Source: Geosiphon pyriformis
Taxonomy: Eukaryota > Glomeromycota > Glomeromycetes > Archaeosporales > Geosiphonaceae
Assembly (NCBI GenBank): GCA_016748015.1
Contig: JAAOMT010000543.1
Location: forward strand, 310,001-374,000
Direction of reading: 5' to 3'
DNA: 64,000 nt
Shown: positions 26,801 through 37,187 of the stretch, piece by piece
Numbering within the stretch: position 1 is the first letter of the stretch
Layout: each line of letters opens with the position of its first letter
Position numbers and translations under genes: made by a program
The notes under the pieces: model-generated
The model's database searches: none
What the model was told of the DNA's origin: nothing
Seen by the model: only the letters and a program-made list of their open reading frames with translations

Positions 26801-27350
26801 TTTAAAAAATTGCAAGTTTTGTTTTTAAAACTTAAAAAGCTAAAACTGTAACTTTATTTTTTTTATATTAAAAATCCAAAAAATTATTGGCAATTATATA
26901 AATAATTTAAACTTAATATATATGAATTGTAAATATTCTATTACTGATTTTAAATTTATTAATAATATTTAAAACATTTGTTTAATGTTTTTGAAATATT
27001 TACTATTTTAAAAAGATTCATAATTTCTTTGTTTTTAATATTGTTTGGAGAATTTAAGGATAAATATATAATATAAATAAAGAAAAAAATGAATCTTGTA
27101 AAAAAATTGTCCTTAAATATTTTATTAAACTTGAATGAAAATTTTTAATTTTGTTCAAGTAAGTTTTGAGTTTTTAATAAAACATAAAAAATTCCAAGTA
27201 AAGCTGTAAATATTGATTTTCAATATAAATAACTTACACTTAAAATCAAAAAACTCTTACCTATTAATAACATATTAAATAATTTTGATATAAATTTTAT
27301 ATTTATTAAAATTAATTATAATCATTTTAAAAATACCACATATAACCTAA
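22400..27350. other. A/T desert
   Basis: Almost pure A/T sequence for about 5 kb, with no open frame of interest on either strand. Reading base by base I find no CpG dinucleotide between 22948 and 24934. Short ATT microsatellites (around 23267-23288 and 23793-23827) and an AT run near 25488-25506 lie inside. It looks like heavily decayed non-coding DNA. I see no recognisable transposon remnant. Confidence 0.75.
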
Positions 27351-27465
27351 TTGCTTAGACACATTTGTCGGGCAAGTGTATGACTGAGTTAAAGTTGCCG
27401 GTTTCAACAGTTTTTAAAAATAAATAATTGACACCCATAGAAACAAATTATGCATAATCACAATT

Positions 27466-28965
27466 CTAATCATCTAATTCTATTTGTTTCTTTAATAATG
27501 CAAATGTTTTGATCTCCTGAGATATGTGTGGGCACCTATGTAAATTTATGTGTTTGAGAGATTTAGGGCAGGAATCGATATAACTTTTAAAAGCCACGTT
27601 GCTAAATATCCAATGATTTTGATAGGATAACGAGATAAAAAGTGAACCAAGGTTTCTTGGTATATTTTGTGCTAATTTATAAAGAAACTCATCATCAAGC
27701 TCTTGGTAAATCGTAAAGTTAACTTTTCGAAGATTGGTACAAATCCGAAGAATGGCAAATGCTTCATCTTTGCTGATTTCACTTAGTTGTAAATTTTGAA
27801 GATTCTCACCTCCATTCTCAATAATCAAGTCCAAAAGCACATGTATTTCTGGAAAATAACGTGTTCCCCAATCGAGCTGCAAGGTATGAAGAGTTGAAGC
27901 TGAATATTTTAAAATATTTTTAATGAACTCAGTAGGGCAAATGAGATTATGTATCATGTTCATGATGTATCGGTTTTTGAACTCGAAAATCCTTAATTTT
28001 TGAAAACTTGTCGAGAGTTTAATCAATTTTGATATAGCGAGGTTGGAACAATCAAGGAGACAAAGTTCTTTCAGCTGTATGCAAAGTCCAATTGTTTTGA
28101 TTGCCGAGGGAGGAAGCTTTTCAAAATCAATATAGCATAAAGACAATCGAGATAGCGTTTCAGCAAATCGTCCTAACGCAATCAGAGAAAGTGGAGCAGA
28201 TTGGTGCAATAAGCTGAATTCAAATTTTTTTAGCCTATTCTGGTTCATCAATAACTGACCGAAAATAGTTTCATCTTCTATTGAGCTTGCTGAAAATTCT
28301 ACTTTTTCTATACTTGAGCATAGAGACGTAAGGGCAGCTAGTAGTTGAATTTTGTGTTTTTGCAATGTCCGACGCCCAACATTAAATGATCGAATATTCA
28401 AAAGCGTACAATTTTGATTATTTTTTGAAATTTCATGGCCAAGAATATCTATTAATCGATTATAAAACTTTTCTCTGATTGCTTTTGGAGCTGTTACACT
28501 GGTAAAAACTGTCAACTCATATAAGTTGCTGGATCTTTCGAAGAGCATTTTGAGAATTTCTTGGAGGATTAATAAATGTCTCCTTTCGCTTTCTTGTAAT
28601 ACGTTTGGCGTATAATGGATCAAACTTCCGTCAATCACCGGTAAACGACATGTGAATTCAACTAGATTATCAAACGGCAATTGTTGAAGGAAGGAAGCGT
28701 AGTCAAAGGTTGCTTGAGCTTTAGGGCACGAAATTGAATTCCACTGAAGCAAGCTCTTTGAAGATTCCGGTAGGCACGCTTTCAAAGTTGTCATTACATT
28801 TTCTGAAAATTTGGAATCAATAATCGTTAACGTATTTCGCCATAAAATTGGTGCGACAGATTTACACCAGAATCTGTTCACGAAAAGGCAAGAAAAAAGA
28901 TCTTTTATATCCTGAAGATATTCAAAGACACCTTGCAATGATTCGGGCGGTAGTTCAGAAGACAT
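27466..28965 (-). CDS. F-box protein with leucine-rich C-terminal region
   Basis: Single-exon, 499-residue protein. An F-box-like motif occupies about residues 3-48: LPPESLQGVFEYL, then the FSCLFVNRFWCKSVAPILW signature with the Cys/Val-Asn-Arg-x-Trp core. F-boxes bind Skp1 and recruit substrates to SCF ubiquitin ligases. The remainder carries irregular leucine-rich repeats (for example LKELCLLDCSNLAISKLIKL and LGSLFISLSYQNHWIF), a likely substrate-binding surface. Length and architecture match the large F-box/LRR families of Mucoromycota fungi. It lies 213 bases downstream of the lipase-like gene in the same direction. The start is the first ATG before the F-box. The substrate is unknown. 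Confidence 0.9.
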   Translation of the reverse strand: MSSELPPESLQGVFEYLQDIKDLFSCLFVNRFWCKSVAPILWRNTLTIIDSKFSENVMTTLKACLPESSKSLLQWNSISCPKAQATFDYASFLQQLPFDNLVEFTCRLPVIDGSLIHYTPNVLQESERRHLLILQEILKMLFERSSNLYELTVFTSVTAPKAIREKFYNRLIDILGHEISKNNQNCTLLNIRSFNVGRRTLQKHKIQLLAALTSLCSSIEKVEFSASSIEDETIFGQLLMNQNRLKKFEFSLLHQSAPLSLIALGRFAETLSRLSLCYIDFEKLPPSAIKTIGLCIQLKELCLLDCSNLAISKLIKLSTSFQKLRIFEFKNRYIMNMIHNLICPTEFIKNILKYSASTLHTLQLDWGTRYFPEIHVLLDLIIENGGENLQNLQLSEISKDEAFAILRICTNLRKVNFTIYQELDDEFLYKLAQNIPRNLGSLFISLSYQNHWIFSNVAFKSYIDSCPKSLKHINLHRCPHISQEIKTFALLKKQIELDD

Positions 28966-29178
28966 TTGCAGATATTATGGCTAAGTTTGTATTTGTCAGG
29001 TTTGAGATCGCAAGAATTATCGAATTAAACATTTAACGAATCAATGGGATGACAAAACACCCTTTATTGGCGATTTTGCCTTATTAGATAGGATCTTCGT
29101 TTAATTGTAGACACACAATTACTTATTGAAATACTCAAAAAATACCGAAATTTTAATAACAAAAACTTTGTACATATA

Positions 29179-30693
29179 TTAAAGAGCATTTTTAGGACAA
29201 ACTCCCATTTTGTAGCCGAAATAGGGTCCCCAATGTGATTCTGAAATATTATCAAACTTCGTTGATACATCGTCCCCCCCTTCATCTTGATCAATTTCTT
29301 TGAGGTTACAATACTTCAAATGGTTTTGAATATTCATAATTAGTTAATAGAACATTTTAAAAAAAATGTCGAAATTCTTTCAACCCAAAATTTACCGGAT
29401 TTTCCATGAATTCTAACTTCCAACCTTCGAATTTTGGAATAAGAGAGCATTTATATACGTTAATAGGGTCTGTGTAACTCTCTGGACCCATTGTAACTCG
29501 ACAATCACAAGGGTCATTATCTAATGAAATCCAATATTCCGTTGAATGATGCATATATGGAAAAATTTGCGAAACTGGCTGGAACCTTGGAACATTGTCG
29601 TTCCTGTTTGTAATTCGAAAAACTTGAAGATTTTGATCAATAAATTTTGCGAAAGTTTGAGCTCCAATACGTGGCTCTCCGAAAGTGAAGACAGTAACTT
29701 TTGATCCGTAAGTATGTTTTAAAAAAATTCCTGCAAAAACTGCGTATGCTGAAAAATGGAAGACAAATTATAAAATGTTGCAGAATTTAAGAATCCTTCA
29801 AGACATTAATAATAATAGATTCCTACATCCACCTTCACCGTGCCCAGTTAATTTCAAATTATAATTCTTAGTTTTTCCTGACTCCATAAATCTTTTGACG
29901 ATATCTAAAAGTTTTTCCTTTCCTTTTTCAAATTTTGTAAAGGAAACTGAATCGAATATTGGAGGATCGGCTTCGTTCAGGATCTTTTTTCGTTCATTTA
30001 AATCTATTGGTTCTCCTTTGAAATATATGATTATTTCCTTAGATTGTCTTTTTGGTTGAAAGGCATAAGCTAAGAATTATAAACGAGAAATATTTAAAAT
30101 TTTTTCTTGATAACTTAAAAATCACATATCTAACCATAAAAGCCCTCAGCGAGTTTTCCAAACTCTCCTGATAAACAATACGCTTCTTGGGCGTAGAAAG
30201 CATAACTGGAAAACTCTGATATAAGCTCTTTGTCTGTCGGTTTAGATAAGAGCTTTTTATATTTTCTTTCTTTTCTCTTGTCCGATCCTGAAGATCGCGC
30301 CACTAATGATCGGGTTGGAGCAAAAATCCACCCATCATTTTTAGTAGGAAAAGATACAAGTCTTTTTACAATTGAGGAAAAGTCAAGCTTTTGGTTTTTT
30401 TGAAAAATCGGACCTGTCTGTAAAAGACTGTTTTCAATATTAGTTGATGTTACTAAATTTTCGGAAAATATTTTCTTGGATTGATACTTTTGCGAATTTT
30501 CTGAAAGCTCTTTGGAACTGTAAATAATAGTACTGGTGGGATCACCATCTATAAGAGTATTTTTCTTATTTTGCTTTATGTCTAAAAGATTGAAATTCTT
30601 TTCCAAGTTATGAAAAAAGAAAAATGTTACAATTAAAAAGAGGTACAAAAAATTGGGCTGAGGAATTTTATAATTTTTGGAAAATTGAAACAT
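29179..30693 (-). CDS. Class 3 lipase-like protein lacking the nucleophile Ser
   Basis: Four exons: 30693-30135, 30069-29827, 29748-29396 and 29313-29179. All have GT-AG introns of about 65-82 bases and keep frame, giving about 429 residues. Residues 13-30 are hydrophobic (FLYLFLIVTFFFF), a signal peptide or membrane anchor. A long polar N-terminal region (about 30-160) precedes the fungal class 3 lipase / Rhizomucor-type alpha/beta-hydrolase domain. Visible landmarks are the FSSYAFYAQEAYC entry, the nucleophile elbow TGHGEGG (261-267), TFGEPRIG (289-296), NDNVPRF with the catalytic-type Asp318, HHSTEYW with the catalytic-type His334, and the C-terminal SHWGPYFGYKMGVC. The elbow normally reads GHSLG, so the Ser nucleophile is Gly264 here. 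If that is not an assembly error, the protein is probably not a classical esterase. The frame is otherwise intact. Confidence 0.88.
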
Positions 30694-30752
30694 CCTGCTA
30701 AGATTTCCTAAATGATAAATTGTCTCCTATCGCGTGCTTTTTGTATGGATTT

Positions 30753-30760
30753 TATTTATA
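30753..30760 (-). promoter_or_regulatory. TATA-like box of the lipase-like gene
   Basis: TATAAATA on the minus strand, 60 bases upstream of the ATG at 30693. The same octamer precedes three other genes in the window (33360-33367, 49121-49128, 61897-61904). Confidence 0.5.
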
Positions 30761-32752
30761 CATATTGCTTAATTACAAACAAATCGTCTATCGTTCTCCT
30801 TTAATCGTACGAGATCAAACTTGGCCATTTATAAGAACAGCCAATTTTGCAACTCCCTCATTTTTGATTGCGAATTATTCTCATTAGTATCCCTTAATAA
30901 TGAAAGGAGGATATATATGTTCTTATTCCATATGCGTCAATTTGCATCAGTTGTTTGTTCAAAACTTTTTGAGACGAAGTTCTCAAGCTCTACCATAATT
31001 TAGGCATGCAAATCTGGTGTACCTTAAGCAATGGTTTAAAGCTGGATGGTGTTGGCATAGACGAAATATTCAGGCCATCAGTTTAGCAGAATAAAATATG
31101 GTTTCAAGGAAGAATACCGGTTGAATTTTGATTTAGAATATAAAGTTCAGGTAGTCTGTGAAAAAAATAAAGATTTTAGTCTTTTATGATTTTGGTTTAT
31201 CGATAAGAAACAAAAAGCTAAAATCTTTAAAATAACACTATATATGAATTTGAGTTTAAAAATTCCGAAAATATAATCCACCATTAAAGGTTAGCAAGAA
31301 AACGATATTTTACTGTTGAAAATTTTGCTTAGTTATGAATAAAAATACAAATCATCTGTTTTTTAATACTTAATGAACCAATTAAAAATATTTATTTACA
31401 CATTAATCAACTAGAAGTCAAAGATCTTATTAAACATTTTATGTTGTGTTTTCAAATTAAAGCAAAATATTAAAAACTTGATCAAATTACAATATAAAGT
31501 AAGTATAAGATTTGTGTGCTTTTGAATAATTCTTTAGAGTATACAAAACAAAGTATTTGTAAACATAGTGTTAGAAGATATTATTAATAGAACAGCTAAA
31601 GAAGCAATAATTAATAAAGGAAAAATAATTAAGCCTAATATAAATTGAAAAAATATAAACACAAATCAGCAAAAAACAAAAAAGACTTTTTTATTATTTG
31701 AATATTGAAAAATTTGCACAAGTAACAATATTTTATATTTAAAACTGTTTTATTTTTTTAAAATAACATTTAATGGCAAATTTATTTATTTTTGTCAAAC
31801 AAATAAGTAAAAAGAATAGCAAAAACCCAAGTAGATGGTTTTATTTGTGTAATCTTCATTAATCCTGGTAATTTTTAATAAAAAGGTGTAAACAAAATTT
31901 GTATTTGCAAACACTTGAACAATTTCATATGTTAAAAAGACAAGTTAATATTACTTTTTTTGAGTTTTCAAGTTTTTTTATTTTTGCCTTTCAATAAAAT
32001 AATTTTTTGAATGTGACAAAAAATTATATGTTTGCAAAGCAAAATTTACTGGAAGTCAATCATGTTCTTTAATCACAAATTTGAAGCTATTTTCATTCCC
32101 TTTTTTGAGGTGCCACTTATGGTGAATTACAAATCAAAAAATTTTTGTCTGGAAAATATTTGGTCTGGATTATCGCTTTTAATAATATTTCATTACGAAA
32201 GGCTAAAGAATTAGGAACCTATATTATTATCGATTTATATATCCAAAAAATTGGAGGGTCCGAGGTGTACCACTGCCGGACTTGTGGAGTTATGATGAAA
32301 ATGACGTTTGCTTGATGAATCCTTGGTCTTATCATAACCATGCGGGAATTACATATTGTTTATTATTGTCGATTATTGATGTTTGAAAATTATTAAAAAA
32401 TAATATGAATGTTTTAATGCGATAATTTCTTTTGTCTTGTTAAAAATTTTTCAATATATGAATATCATTTGGTTAAAGTATATCAACTCATTTTATTTCA
32501 TAGAGTAAATTTTTTAATTTTTTAATTTTTCTTCATTAAAGAGAATTAATAGAGATATTAAAAATAAAAAATTTATATTCTTTAATATTTATATTTCAAA
32601 TATATTAATGACTCTGTCTTTAATCGATAATAATATATACATGATTTAGTCATCTGCTATAAAAATAAAATCCTTATACCCACTCGCTCTAACCATTGCT
32701 AAATTTAAGTTAAACTTGTCATAAACTGATAAGAAATTGTTTCACAAAAACT
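30761..32752. other. Intergenic region, possible coding relic
   Basis: Mostly A/T-rich non-coding DNA. A small island at about 32215-32365 has a more coding-like texture: one plus-strand frame reads NWRVRGVPLPDLWSYDEND and continues to a stop near 32383. It has no clear start, splice partner or family, so at best it is a decayed gene fragment. The rest shows nothing. Confidence 0.35.
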
Positions 32753-33298
32753 TTAAAATTGATTGTCGGGAATCCTTCGCCATAAATCTAACAATACTTG
32801 CCAACTAAAATAATCAAGAGTACCAGGCGTGCATGTTCTTTCAATCTCCGAATTAAGCTGAGACTTAACCAAGAAGAGTTCTTCTTCGCCAACATATTCA
32901 CCTCGCTGAAGTCGGTCCACAATCTCCGCAGCTTCAATTATTAACATTTCTTTAGGATATCCATAGAAAAACAATTCTAAACTCTCAATAGACGGAAGTG
33001 AATGATTTGTATATCTTAAATACGGAAATTGTGATGGTAAAAACAATTTTGACCATGCTGAAGATCTCGAAGTTCGAGAACACCGAGTAGCTCCGGTAAA
33101 TGTTTTTGAAACGGGAAGTTGATTTGGTGATGGTGGTGAGGTCAGATGAACTATTGTTAATTTACTATCAGATGCATGTTTTGAGGCGAAAACTTTTGTG
33201 TTTCTGCGCAGCAGTTGAAGACTTTTTCTTACTGTTAGAAGGGGGCCTTTTTTTTCTGGTGCAAGGATGCCCTTGTTGGAATTTGATAGTGAAGTCAT
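32753..33298 (-). CDS. Small protein with a conserved 78-residue C-terminal domain (paralog of 48118-48846)
   Basis: Single-exon, 181-residue protein with a basic, Ser/Pro-rich, probably disordered N-terminal half. A compact C-terminal block (residues 101-178) begins LPSIESLELFFYGYPKE and ends SWQVLLDLWRRIPD. It aligns without gaps to residues 164-241 of the protein at 48118-48846, with 39 of 78 positions identical by hand count; the N-terminal halves do not align. Invariant features include GYP, the EAA..I helix, a Cys-x-PGT motif and SWQV..D.W.RIPD. I do not recognise the family. There is no signal peptide or membrane segment. A TATAAATA box lies 62 bases upstream of the start. Confidence 0.85.
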   Translation of the reverse strand: MTSLSNSNKGILAPEKKGPLLTVRKSLQLLRRNTKVFASKHASDSKLTIVHLTSPPSPNQLPVSKTFTGATRCSRTSRSSAWSKLFLPSQFPYLRYTNHSLPSIESLELFFYGYPKEMLIIEAAEIVDRLQRGEYVGEEELFLVKSQLNSEIERTCTPGTLDYFSWQVLLDLWRRIPDNQF

Positions 33299-33359
33299 TT
33301 TATATTAGTAGGATAGATTTTGAATCCGAAATTTGGTCTTACGAGATGGGGTGAACCTC

Positions 33360-33367
33360 TATTTATA
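33360..33367 (-). promoter_or_regulatory. TATA-like box
   Basis: TATAAATA on the minus strand, 62 bases upstream of the ATG at 33298. This spacing is almost identical to that of the lipase-like gene. Confidence 0.5.
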
Positions 33368-35159
33368 AATTGAAACCTAATATTTGCTATTACTTAATCC
33401 GGAATTATGAAATCATAAGAATTTGAATTACCAACAGAAATTAATCTTTTTTTTTTTTTTTTTAATTTCAAACTACTTATTTCAATCATCCACCAAAAAC
33501 TTTAAAAGTGTTTGTTTATTAGATTATGGATTATCTTTTTTCAATTTTTGACTGGGAATGATATATCTAGTTGGAAATATTTGTCATTTCTTGGTGAAAC
33601 ATTGCTTTGTGAGATAAATTCCCACGAAGCGGGAACATTTTAATGAGCAAACAGTGTAGAAGTTATAAATAAATCAAAAAGTTGACTTGTAAAAATCTTT
33701 CCGTTAAGAGAAAAAAAAATTGTTCTTAAACTTTTCTAAAAGCTCTCAACTTCAATTATTCTTATGTAATTTGAAAAAATTCAGCTTACAACCTTTATGG
33801 AGAAATGTGATCAACTATTTAAAATGAAACCCAAAAAAGATAAAACAAGAGTTTCATAAACCCCTCTAGAATTATTATTAGGGATGTTCAAAAGGATATC
33901 TGGAAGTCAAAAGAATTTTAATTGCCATATCATGACCTCAAATACGTAAATTGAGAATTAACTATCCTAAAAGTAGATTTTGGCACATTACTTTTTCATC
34001 ATGTTTCAGCAATTTAATAATGATGTTTAGTCAATTTGCTTTTCATTTTTACTAAATTTCTTGAGTGAACAGGCTATGAAAATAGTAAACAAATAATAAA
34101 CAGTTGAGATTCAGTATTATAAATTCATTGTTTGTTTGTCTTCATTTTGATATTTGGATATCTAAAACCGTGTTATCAATTTGTGAATTCTTGATATGGA
34201 GATTTGGGGGAATTTTTTGGTTAGCCTTGTTTGTTTTTTCTATGTAAATTAATCTTGCTAGATATCAGACAACAACTCATATTAATTATGTACAAAATCG
34301 ATTTCTTGATACTTAAGCTGGGGGGGGGGGGGGGGGGTTTTTTTTTTTTAAAANNNNNNNNNNNNNNNNNNNNGGAGTTTTTTAGTTTTCAAAAATAATA
34401 AATGAACAAATAAAGGGGGTTTCACTATTAATGTTGAAAGGGTGATAAACACTAAGAGAATATATCCTCCTTGCTAAAATCAAAAGAATTAAGGATTGTG
34501 TTTTTTGAAAGTTTATGATTCTTTAAAATATTCAAGTTTTTGTTTGAATTACATATAAATTAAAATAAAACTTTCGGTGAATTATTTTTGATTCCAAAAT
34601 TGTCTCAATACTAATTACTTCAAACCATAAGTTAAGATATTCTAATCTAGTGATTCTTCTTATAAAACTCAATCTAAATGGTTATAATTTTTTCTGTATT
34701 TTAAAAATGATCAATACAAATATGCACTTTGTGAAGGCGATTAATTTTGCAAACAATTTTTTTCTGTCTTAAAATCTGTGGAAGCAAAAGAAACATTAAA
34801 TAAAGAATGAGATCCAGTTCAAAAATTCTTAAGTCTATTTCGTTATTTTTATTTATTTCAATTTTCTTAAAATGTTTTTTTTTTGTAAATTCCATTTGTT
34901 CACAAGAAATAATCAGAATCAAAAATTTCTATCCTGGTAAAGAAGTATTTTGTAGAATTCAAATTCCAATGTTTGCATACCAGTAAACCTTTTTGAACAT
35001 ACCAAGTTGACATCAAAGAAACTCGAGAATGGGATGAGACATCTTTTGGCTGATTGTATATTGTCCATTAAGACAAGTTCTTAAATCAAATTGAGGTAAT
35101 CTAAGCAAGAATTTTTGAAAAAAGTTAGAAAAACATTGTTTTATTTCCGTACATATGTA
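33368..35159. other. Intergenic region with small gap
   Basis: No gene is supported. The minus-strand frame at 34701-34922 is Lys/Ile-rich without motif. A run of 18 G followed by T and A runs leads into a 20-base N gap (34354-34373), a typical low-complexity assembly break. Confidence 0.55.
34320..34373. repeat. G(18)-T(12) homopolymers and 20-N gap
   Basis: Eighteen G from 34320, then a T run, four A and 20 N. A minimum-size placeholder gap of 20 N suggests an unknown true gap length. Confidence 0.95.
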
Positions 35160-36698
35160 TCATAGACAATGTTTGCTCAATAACGAACCTTGAAATTCAG
35201 GTGGTCCATCGATCAACTCAATCTTTTGCTTTTCACACAGTTTCCTCATTTTCTGGCTCCAATCAGCACGCAGGTGTAGTTTCCGAAGATTGGGACAATA
35301 TTTAAGAAGGTCCAAAAAAACAGGCGCTCCAAATACAATAAAAATAGGCTGGTCAACTGATAAATACTTTAATGATTTAGGGATATTTTTGGACATATCC
35401 TCAAAGAATTGATTTTCATTAGAAACTTGAGTCGCACAAAAATGCAGCTCCTCAAGATGATTGAAAACAGGGAGAATGTGAATAACTAATTCCGAATTTA
35501 ACGCTCCTATATGTAGTTTATGAATGTTTTTTCCATGAGTTTTTAAGGCTTCAACAATCTCTTGAGAAACGCTTTCATCGGCAAATAAATTCGTAATACG
35601 AAAGGCTTTAAGATTCTGATTTGCCACACGCAGGACAGTATGGAATAAGTCCTTTGGGACTGAAGTCGTATAAATAGCTTCGTCGTACCATGAAAAGTAT
35701 TCTAAATTACTGAAACTCTCAGCAGCGTTACTCAGGTCGTTCACTTCAGAGCAATTCCATAGATCCAACGCTCGTAAGTTGTAGCAAAATTTGAGGGGAT
35801 CGATATCTTCTTGATTGAAGAATCTGAAGTCAACTTGGTAAAACTTTAGAATTTGAAGCCAATTCGCGACAAACATTTCAGGAAAAACAATCGGGGCTAA
35901 AGTCATAGCATCACCATCTATGCTTAAGTGGCGTAAGCGATGTTGCTTCCTTACAAGTCCTGATAGCACCTGAATCTGAGCTTCGTCAAGTTGTCCATCA
36001 TTTAGACTGCAAATATGTAGACGTGTGAGTGTATGGCAATTTTTCGACAATGTTTTGATGAAAGGAAAGTTCACAACAAAGTCACCGATATGAAATGTGC
36101 AAACATTTCGTAAAGCCAAACTTGCTTGATCCAAAAGTCTTTGATCGCTCCATTTCATTAGAATTTGGGGAAACCTATACGTTCCTAACAAAACCTTTTT
36201 GATTGAAACCGATTGTTGGAAAAAAAACCGGAACAGTTCTTGTGCCACATTATGTAAACAATCCTTCTCATTTTTACTAAAAGTTTGAGGGTTTCTTTTG
36301 CCAAATAACCATTTCCTTATGGACTCAAATAAGTATTGAACATCCAAGGTCTGCAAATATGAAGCATAAGGAAACGAAGGTGTAATAATTGTCGGAATTT
36401 CTTGTAGATTTTGACCGATGATAGATTTTATGAAATTTAAAGTGATTTCATCCATACATCCTGCATATACCGAAATGGGTTTTGACGATGGGATGTATAT
36501 TTTGGGATATGCCCAAATGATAGGAACCATCGAGCCGCACCATTGACGATTAACCAAAAGGCAAGCCAACAGCGAACGATTATCATGAATGTTTTGGAAA
36601 ATATGTTGAAGAGTTTCAGTCGGCTGTCTGGCAACGCTGCTTAAAATTGGCGCTTCTTGATTAAAAATTGGTAAACCATTTTCGTCAATAGACTCCAT
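35160..36698 (-). CDS. F-box protein with leucine-rich C-terminal region
   Basis: Single-exon, 512-residue protein. An F-box-like motif spans about residues 23-68 (RQPTETLQHIFQNI, then LLACLLVNRQWCGSMVPIIW), with the same Val-Asn-Arg-x-Trp-Cys core as the F-box protein at 27466-28965. Irregular leucine-rich repeats follow, including LRALDLWNCSEVNDLSNAAE, LKAFRITNLF and LRKLHLRADWSQKM. Expected role: SCF ubiquitin-ligase substrate receptor. It is a family member of the upstream F-box gene but clearly diverged outside the motif, so not a recent tandem duplicate. It is transcribed divergently from the aspartic protease at 37188. Confidence 0.9.
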   Translation of the reverse strand: MESIDENGLPIFNQEAPILSSVARQPTETLQHIFQNIHDNRSLLACLLVNRQWCGSMVPIIWAYPKIYIPSSKPISVYAGCMDEITLNFIKSIIGQNLQEIPTIITPSFPYASYLQTLDVQYLFESIRKWLFGKRNPQTFSKNEKDCLHNVAQELFRFFFQQSVSIKKVLLGTYRFPQILMKWSDQRLLDQASLALRNVCTFHIGDFVVNFPFIKTLSKNCHTLTRLHICSLNDGQLDEAQIQVLSGLVRKQHRLRHLSIDGDAMTLAPIVFPEMFVANWLQILKFYQVDFRFFNQEDIDPLKFCYNLRALDLWNCSEVNDLSNAAESFSNLEYFSWYDEAIYTTSVPKDLFHTVLRVANQNLKAFRITNLFADESVSQEIVEALKTHGKNIHKLHIGALNSELVIHILPVFNHLEELHFCATQVSNENQFFEDMSKNIPKSLKYLSVDQPIFIVFGAPVFLDLLKYCPNLRKLHLRADWSQKMRKLCEKQKIELIDGPPEFQGSLLSKHCL

Positions 36699-37187
36699 TT
36701 AATTTTTCAAAAAACGACAAGCTGTTGAAGAAATTAATTATGAGAACTTGTGACAATTTCAATTATAAATAGCTGATAGAAGATGGTGCTAACAGATAAA
36801 CGTTCCAGGCAACCGGTAATACAAAATCATTGAAGATCCAACAGCCAAAGTTCTGGCTTTTTATGACAAAAAAATAGTCCATGCATCATTATTTACATGT
36901 ACATGCATAACAAAGCAGGTCGTTAAAAATCGATTAGAATTTTACCAATTTTTAAAATTTTTGAGCGTTGAATTATTGGATTTTTCCAAAAAGAGTAAAG
37001 CTTCTATGCTATAGAATTCTCGCTCAAGCATCATTTCAATAAATCATTAGCTCCATATGAACTGACTTGGCAGGAATTCAATCTACTCATCAACATATAT
37101 TTATTCCAAGTAGTTAAGGTGAAAGTTCACTACGTAAAATAATAGTTTATTTTCATTCTTTATTGAAAAATTTCCAAAATTTCATCC
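36699..37187. promoter_or_regulatory. Divergent promoter region
   Basis: 489 bases between the F-box start (36698, minus) and the protease start (37188, plus). They must hold both promoters. A/T boxes are visible: TATAAATA on the plus strand at 36764-36771, whose reverse is a TATTTATA for the F-box gene, and TATATTTATT near 37098-37107 for the protease. Assignment is by position. Confidence 0.4.
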
